Source: JACIWB01 sp038818725
GTDB taxonomy: Archaea; Thermoplasmatota; E2; UBA202; JdFR-43
NCBI GenBank assembly: GCA_038818725.1
Contig: JAWAYL010000053.1
Coordinates: 1-5,995, forward strand
Reading direction: 5' to 3'
Length of the DNA: 5,995 nucleotides
Below the pieces are notes generated by a model that was not told the origin of the DNA, made no database searches, and was given only the letters and a program-made list of their open reading frames with translations. This document shows, piece after piece, positions 5,120 through 5,995 of this stretch (positions within the stretch are counted from its first letter, which is position 1; each line of letters starts with the position of its first letter). Position numbers and translations under genes: made by a program.

Positions 5120-5785
5120 CTATAGCCAGTCAATGCCTATTGTAAACAATGATGCTCCTAGTATAAATTGTGCATTTGGTATCCCGTAGCCAATTTTTCC
5201 AAAGTCAACATAAGCTCCAACAAACCCACATATTATGAGTGTTTGCGTTCCAACCATATCCCAGTATTCTATTCTTGGTGGTAATAAATGGAAGCTGAGA
5301 GAAGCGGTATAGCCAAGAAGGAAATACTGAATTATTATAGGGCGGAACATAAAGCCAAGGAATGCCTCACCTGGATAAAGAGGAATAAATGAAAATCCAC
5401 TTCCAAAGCTTATTAAAGGAGGCATTAAATCAAATTTAGGATTTAAAAAGTTTGGTATGAAAATCGTAACAAAATTTGCAGGTAAGATCCCCAATTTTAC
5501 AAGTTCATTTAGAAAGTCATAAATAACTTGAATTGCTTTATTTCTTTCATCCTCATTTGAGGAAATCTTTATTATTTTTATTGCTTCCTGCGCCTTTTCA
5601 TATTTTGATGCTATTCTCTGAGCATCTGTTTCAAGTATCTGCACCGTTTTCTTTACACTCCCATTCGGAGAAATTATTGTTACTCCCACAGGCAACTCTT
5701 TTTTATTTGCACCAGCATTTATAAAAGGTGTTACTAATATGGCAAACATTACTGCAAGGGCAAGAGCTTTTTCCCCCCATCTCAT
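5120..5785 (-). CDS. Hypothetical exported or membrane protein, 221 aa
   Basis: I do not recognise the family. Residues 1-25 form a signal peptide or N-terminal anchor: R2 and K6, a core A-L-A-L-A-V-M-F-A-I-L-V, then F-I-N-A-G-A as a possible cleavage site. Residues 28-50 are short and strand-like (P-V-G-V-T-I-I-S-P-N-G-S). A charged helical segment follows at 52-98. From about 100 onward the protein is hydrophobic and rich in Gly, Pro, Phe and Tyr, with F-G-S-G-F-S-F-I-P-L-Y-P-G-E at 127-140, R-I-E-Y-W-D at 171-176, and T-Q-T-L-I-I-C-G-F-V-G-A-Y-V at 180-193. It ends G-I-D-W-L. The C-terminal half may be membrane-embedded or a beta-rich, lipid-facing domain. It is a convincing gene: AGGTGAT lies 5 nt before the ATG, and a TATA-like region lies upstream. 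It reads toward the UbiA gene with a 69-bp gap, so a membrane-related link is possible but unproven. Confidence 0.82.
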   Translation of the reverse strand: MRWGEKALALAVMFAILVTPFINAGANKKELPVGVTIISPNGSVKKTVQILETDAQRIASKYEKAQEAIKIIKISSNEDERNKAIQVIYDFLNELVKLGILPANFVTIFIPNFLNPKFDLMPPLISFGSGFSFIPLYPGEAFLGFMFRPIIIQYFLLGYTASLSFHLLPPRIEYWDMVGTQTLIICGFVGAYVDFGKIGYGIPNAQFILGASLFTIGIDWL

Positions 5786-5790
5786 TTTAT

Positions 5791-5797
5791 ATCACCT
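5791..5797 (-). promoter_or_regulatory. Shine-Dalgarno site of the 221-aa gene
   Basis: The minus strand reads AGGTGAT, 5 nt before the ATG at 5785, identical in sequence and spacing to the site at 2344-2350. It fixes the start. Confidence 0.75.
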
Positions 5798-5811
5798 TAC
5801 AATGAAATCAG

Positions 5812-5836
5812 AATATAATATTTATTTATTTCGGCC
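5812..5836 (-). promoter_or_regulatory. Candidate BRE/TATA promoter of the 221-aa gene
   Basis: The minus strand reads CCGAAATAAATAAATATTATATT. CCGAAA is a good BRE-like element followed by a long AT-rich box; a start about 25 nt downstream would fall near the AGGTGAT site, giving a short leader. Confidence 0.4.
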
Positions 5837-5871
5837 ATTACAGTATTTCCGAATGTTGAACGATAAATTGG

Positions 5872-5895
5872 TGTTGTAAGCCTTTTATAACAACA
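5872..5895. repeat. Short inverted repeat in the right-edge intergenic region
   Basis: TGTTGT at 5872-5877 and ACAACA at 5890-5895 can pair as a 6-bp stem around a 12-nt loop. It could be an operator or chance. Nothing else is recognisable in 5840-5995. Confidence 0.2.
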
Positions 5896-5995
5896 ATTTT
5901 TAGGAAATTTTTTGTTTTTCTCCAAAATAAATAACAATTGTACAAGCTTATCAGAAATTTATCATATCTTAAAAAATAAAAGCAGAAGATAGTCC

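Noticed and set aside
5840..5993. Minus-strand open frame of about 51 codons entering from the right edge and ending at 5840
   Set aside because: It could be the tail of a neighbouring gene, but its composition (Phe, Leu, Lys, Ile, Tyr) is what AT-rich non-coding DNA gives, it crosses the inverted repeat, and no family motif is visible.

Overview
The window looks archaeal and AT-rich, most likely from a euryarchaeal lineage such as Thermoplasmatota (lineage is an inference, not proven). The evidence is: a UPF0058 protein, an archaeal-type Elp3, a UbiA-type prenyltransferase, TATA boxes about 25 nt ahead of several start codons, AGGTGAT ribosome binding sites matching the archaeal 16S tail, and heavy AGA/AGG and ATA codon use. 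No tRNA, rRNA or CRISPR array was seen.

Layout from left to right. A minus-strand gene for a secreted protein runs off the left edge (361 down to 1); its N-terminus resembles the propeptide of gingipain-type (C25) cysteine peptidases. Behind it on the same strand is the small UPF0058 gene (655-386). The next stretch (656-1141) holds no intact gene, but its minus strand carries the shattered remains of an IS110-family transposase. Then comes a minus-strand metallo-beta-lactamase-fold hydrolase (1930-1142). A 425-bp gap (1931-2355) follows, with a possible decayed minus-strand gene of unknown family. The only plus-strand genes are a 94-aa helical protein (2356-2640) and elp3 (2615-4147), which overlap by 26 nt and probably form an operon. 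elp3 converges on, and overlaps by 12 bp, a UbiA-family membrane prenyltransferase (5050-4136). Behind that is a 221-aa exported or membrane protein of unknown function (5785-5120). The last 210 bp hold only its likely promoter and a weak inverted repeat.

The genes do not form one obvious pathway. Elp3 modifies wobble uridine in tRNA, the UbiA enzyme makes a prenylated lipid or quinone, and the two exported proteins act at or outside the membrane. The most notable findings are the two stretches of decayed DNA either side of the MBL gene, the small helical protein coupled to elp3, and a consistent split between leaderless starts (361, 1930, 5050) and starts with a Shine-Dalgarno site (655, 2356, 5785). 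I found no convincing new multi-gene system.
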